A stretch of 5,093 bases of DNA from the NCBI GenBank assembly GCA_031284345.1, contig JAITAC010000023.1, positions 1-5,093 of the forward strand, in the 5' to 3' direction. The notes beneath the pieces are model-generated. The model had not been told where the DNA came from. It worked only from the letters and a program-made list of their open reading frames with translations, and did no database searches. Position 1 is the first letter of the stretch. Each line of letters begins with the position of its first letter. Below are positions 4,946 to 5,093 of the stretch, in pieces. The position numbers were made by a program, and so were the translations under genes. This stretch comes from Holosporaceae bacterium. GTDB lineage: Bacteria > Pseudomonadota > Alphaproteobacteria > UBA3830.

Positions 4946-5093
4946 AGTTGTGCGCCGGCGCCTTTTCCACCAAATACCATGATATCAAAAAATTGTAAAA
5001 TTTCCGTTAACGGCGAAAAAATTTTATGAATTAACGAATTTTTAAGACATTTTTGCTACCATGATATGTGTGGGAGTCTGTGCCACGCGCCAC
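4946..5093 (+). repeat. Repeat unit R7 (cut by window end)
   Basis: Module A is complete: AGTTGTGCGCCGGCGCC, the R5-type block ATGATATCAAAAAATTG, the palindrome CCGTTAACGG (5004-5013), ATTAACGAATTTTTAAG, and TACCATGATATG with GANTC at 5074-5078. TACCATGATAT occurs on both sides of the AT-rich core (4975-4985 and 5057-5067). Module B continues beyond the window, so the array is longer than seen here. Confidence 0.9.

Noticed and set aside
4764..5029. Open frames of 72 and 67 codons in R5-R7
   Set aside because: These are repeat-derived frames. The shared ending LFHQIP is just translation of the conserved TTTTCCACCARATACC sequence and is not evidence of a protein family.
3992..5093. CRISPR array
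   Set aside because: The conserved part is about 140 bp, spacing is irregular (299-347 bp plus a fragment), the intervening DNA is itself repetitive, and no cas gene is present.

Overview
The window carries one compact, rightward-reading housekeeping block: acyl carrier protein (acpP, 1112-1354), beta-ketoacyl-ACP synthase II (fabF, 1365-2627) and the endolytic transglycosylase mltG (2660-3631). A small membrane protein of uncertain identity follows (3687-3923). The direct order acpP-fabF-mltG, without pabC between fabF and mltG, is what I know from Alphaproteobacteria; gammaproteobacteria usually have pabC there. AT-rich intergenic DNA, heavy repeat content and a degenerate-looking small gene fit a host-associated alphaproteobacterium of the Rickettsiales or Holosporales kind, but the sequence does not fix the taxon.

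Left flank (1-1111): no credible gene. It holds two minus-strand copies of a dispersed repeat unit (1-334), an edge module E on the minus strand (335-392), a long imperfect palindrome (about 404-545), featureless DNA (546-750), a second palindromic element with 34-bp terminal inverted repeats that looks like a miniature transposon (751-909), and the acpP leader.

Right flank (3924-5093): also no credible gene. It starts with module E on the plus strand (3936-3991), continues with plus-strand copies of the same repeat unit (starts at 3992, 4300, 4599, a fragment at 4889, and 4946), and runs off the window end. Each full unit has a conserved module A of about 140 bp: a GTGC/GCAC mini-hairpin, a TTTTCCACC stretch, an AT-rich palindrome centred on CCGTTAACGG, and a TACCATGATATGCGTGGGAATCCGTGCC-type end. 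A variable GC-rich module B with a pyrimidine-rich tail follows.

The main unusual observation is the architecture. The gene block is capped by inverted E modules, with repeat arrays running outward from both ends. The right array contains a miniature version of the same arrangement (about 4473-4598), in which two E modules face each other across only about 20 bp. The gene block therefore sits where the mini-palindrome has almost nothing. GANTC sites (the CcrM methylation target) are kept at the same position in all copies that reach that point, even though the middle base changes.

Functionally, ACP and FabF work together in fatty-acid elongation for membrane lipids, and MltG terminates nascent peptidoglycan strands. 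The block thus links membrane and wall synthesis. The close spacing suggests one transcript from a promoter upstream of acpP.
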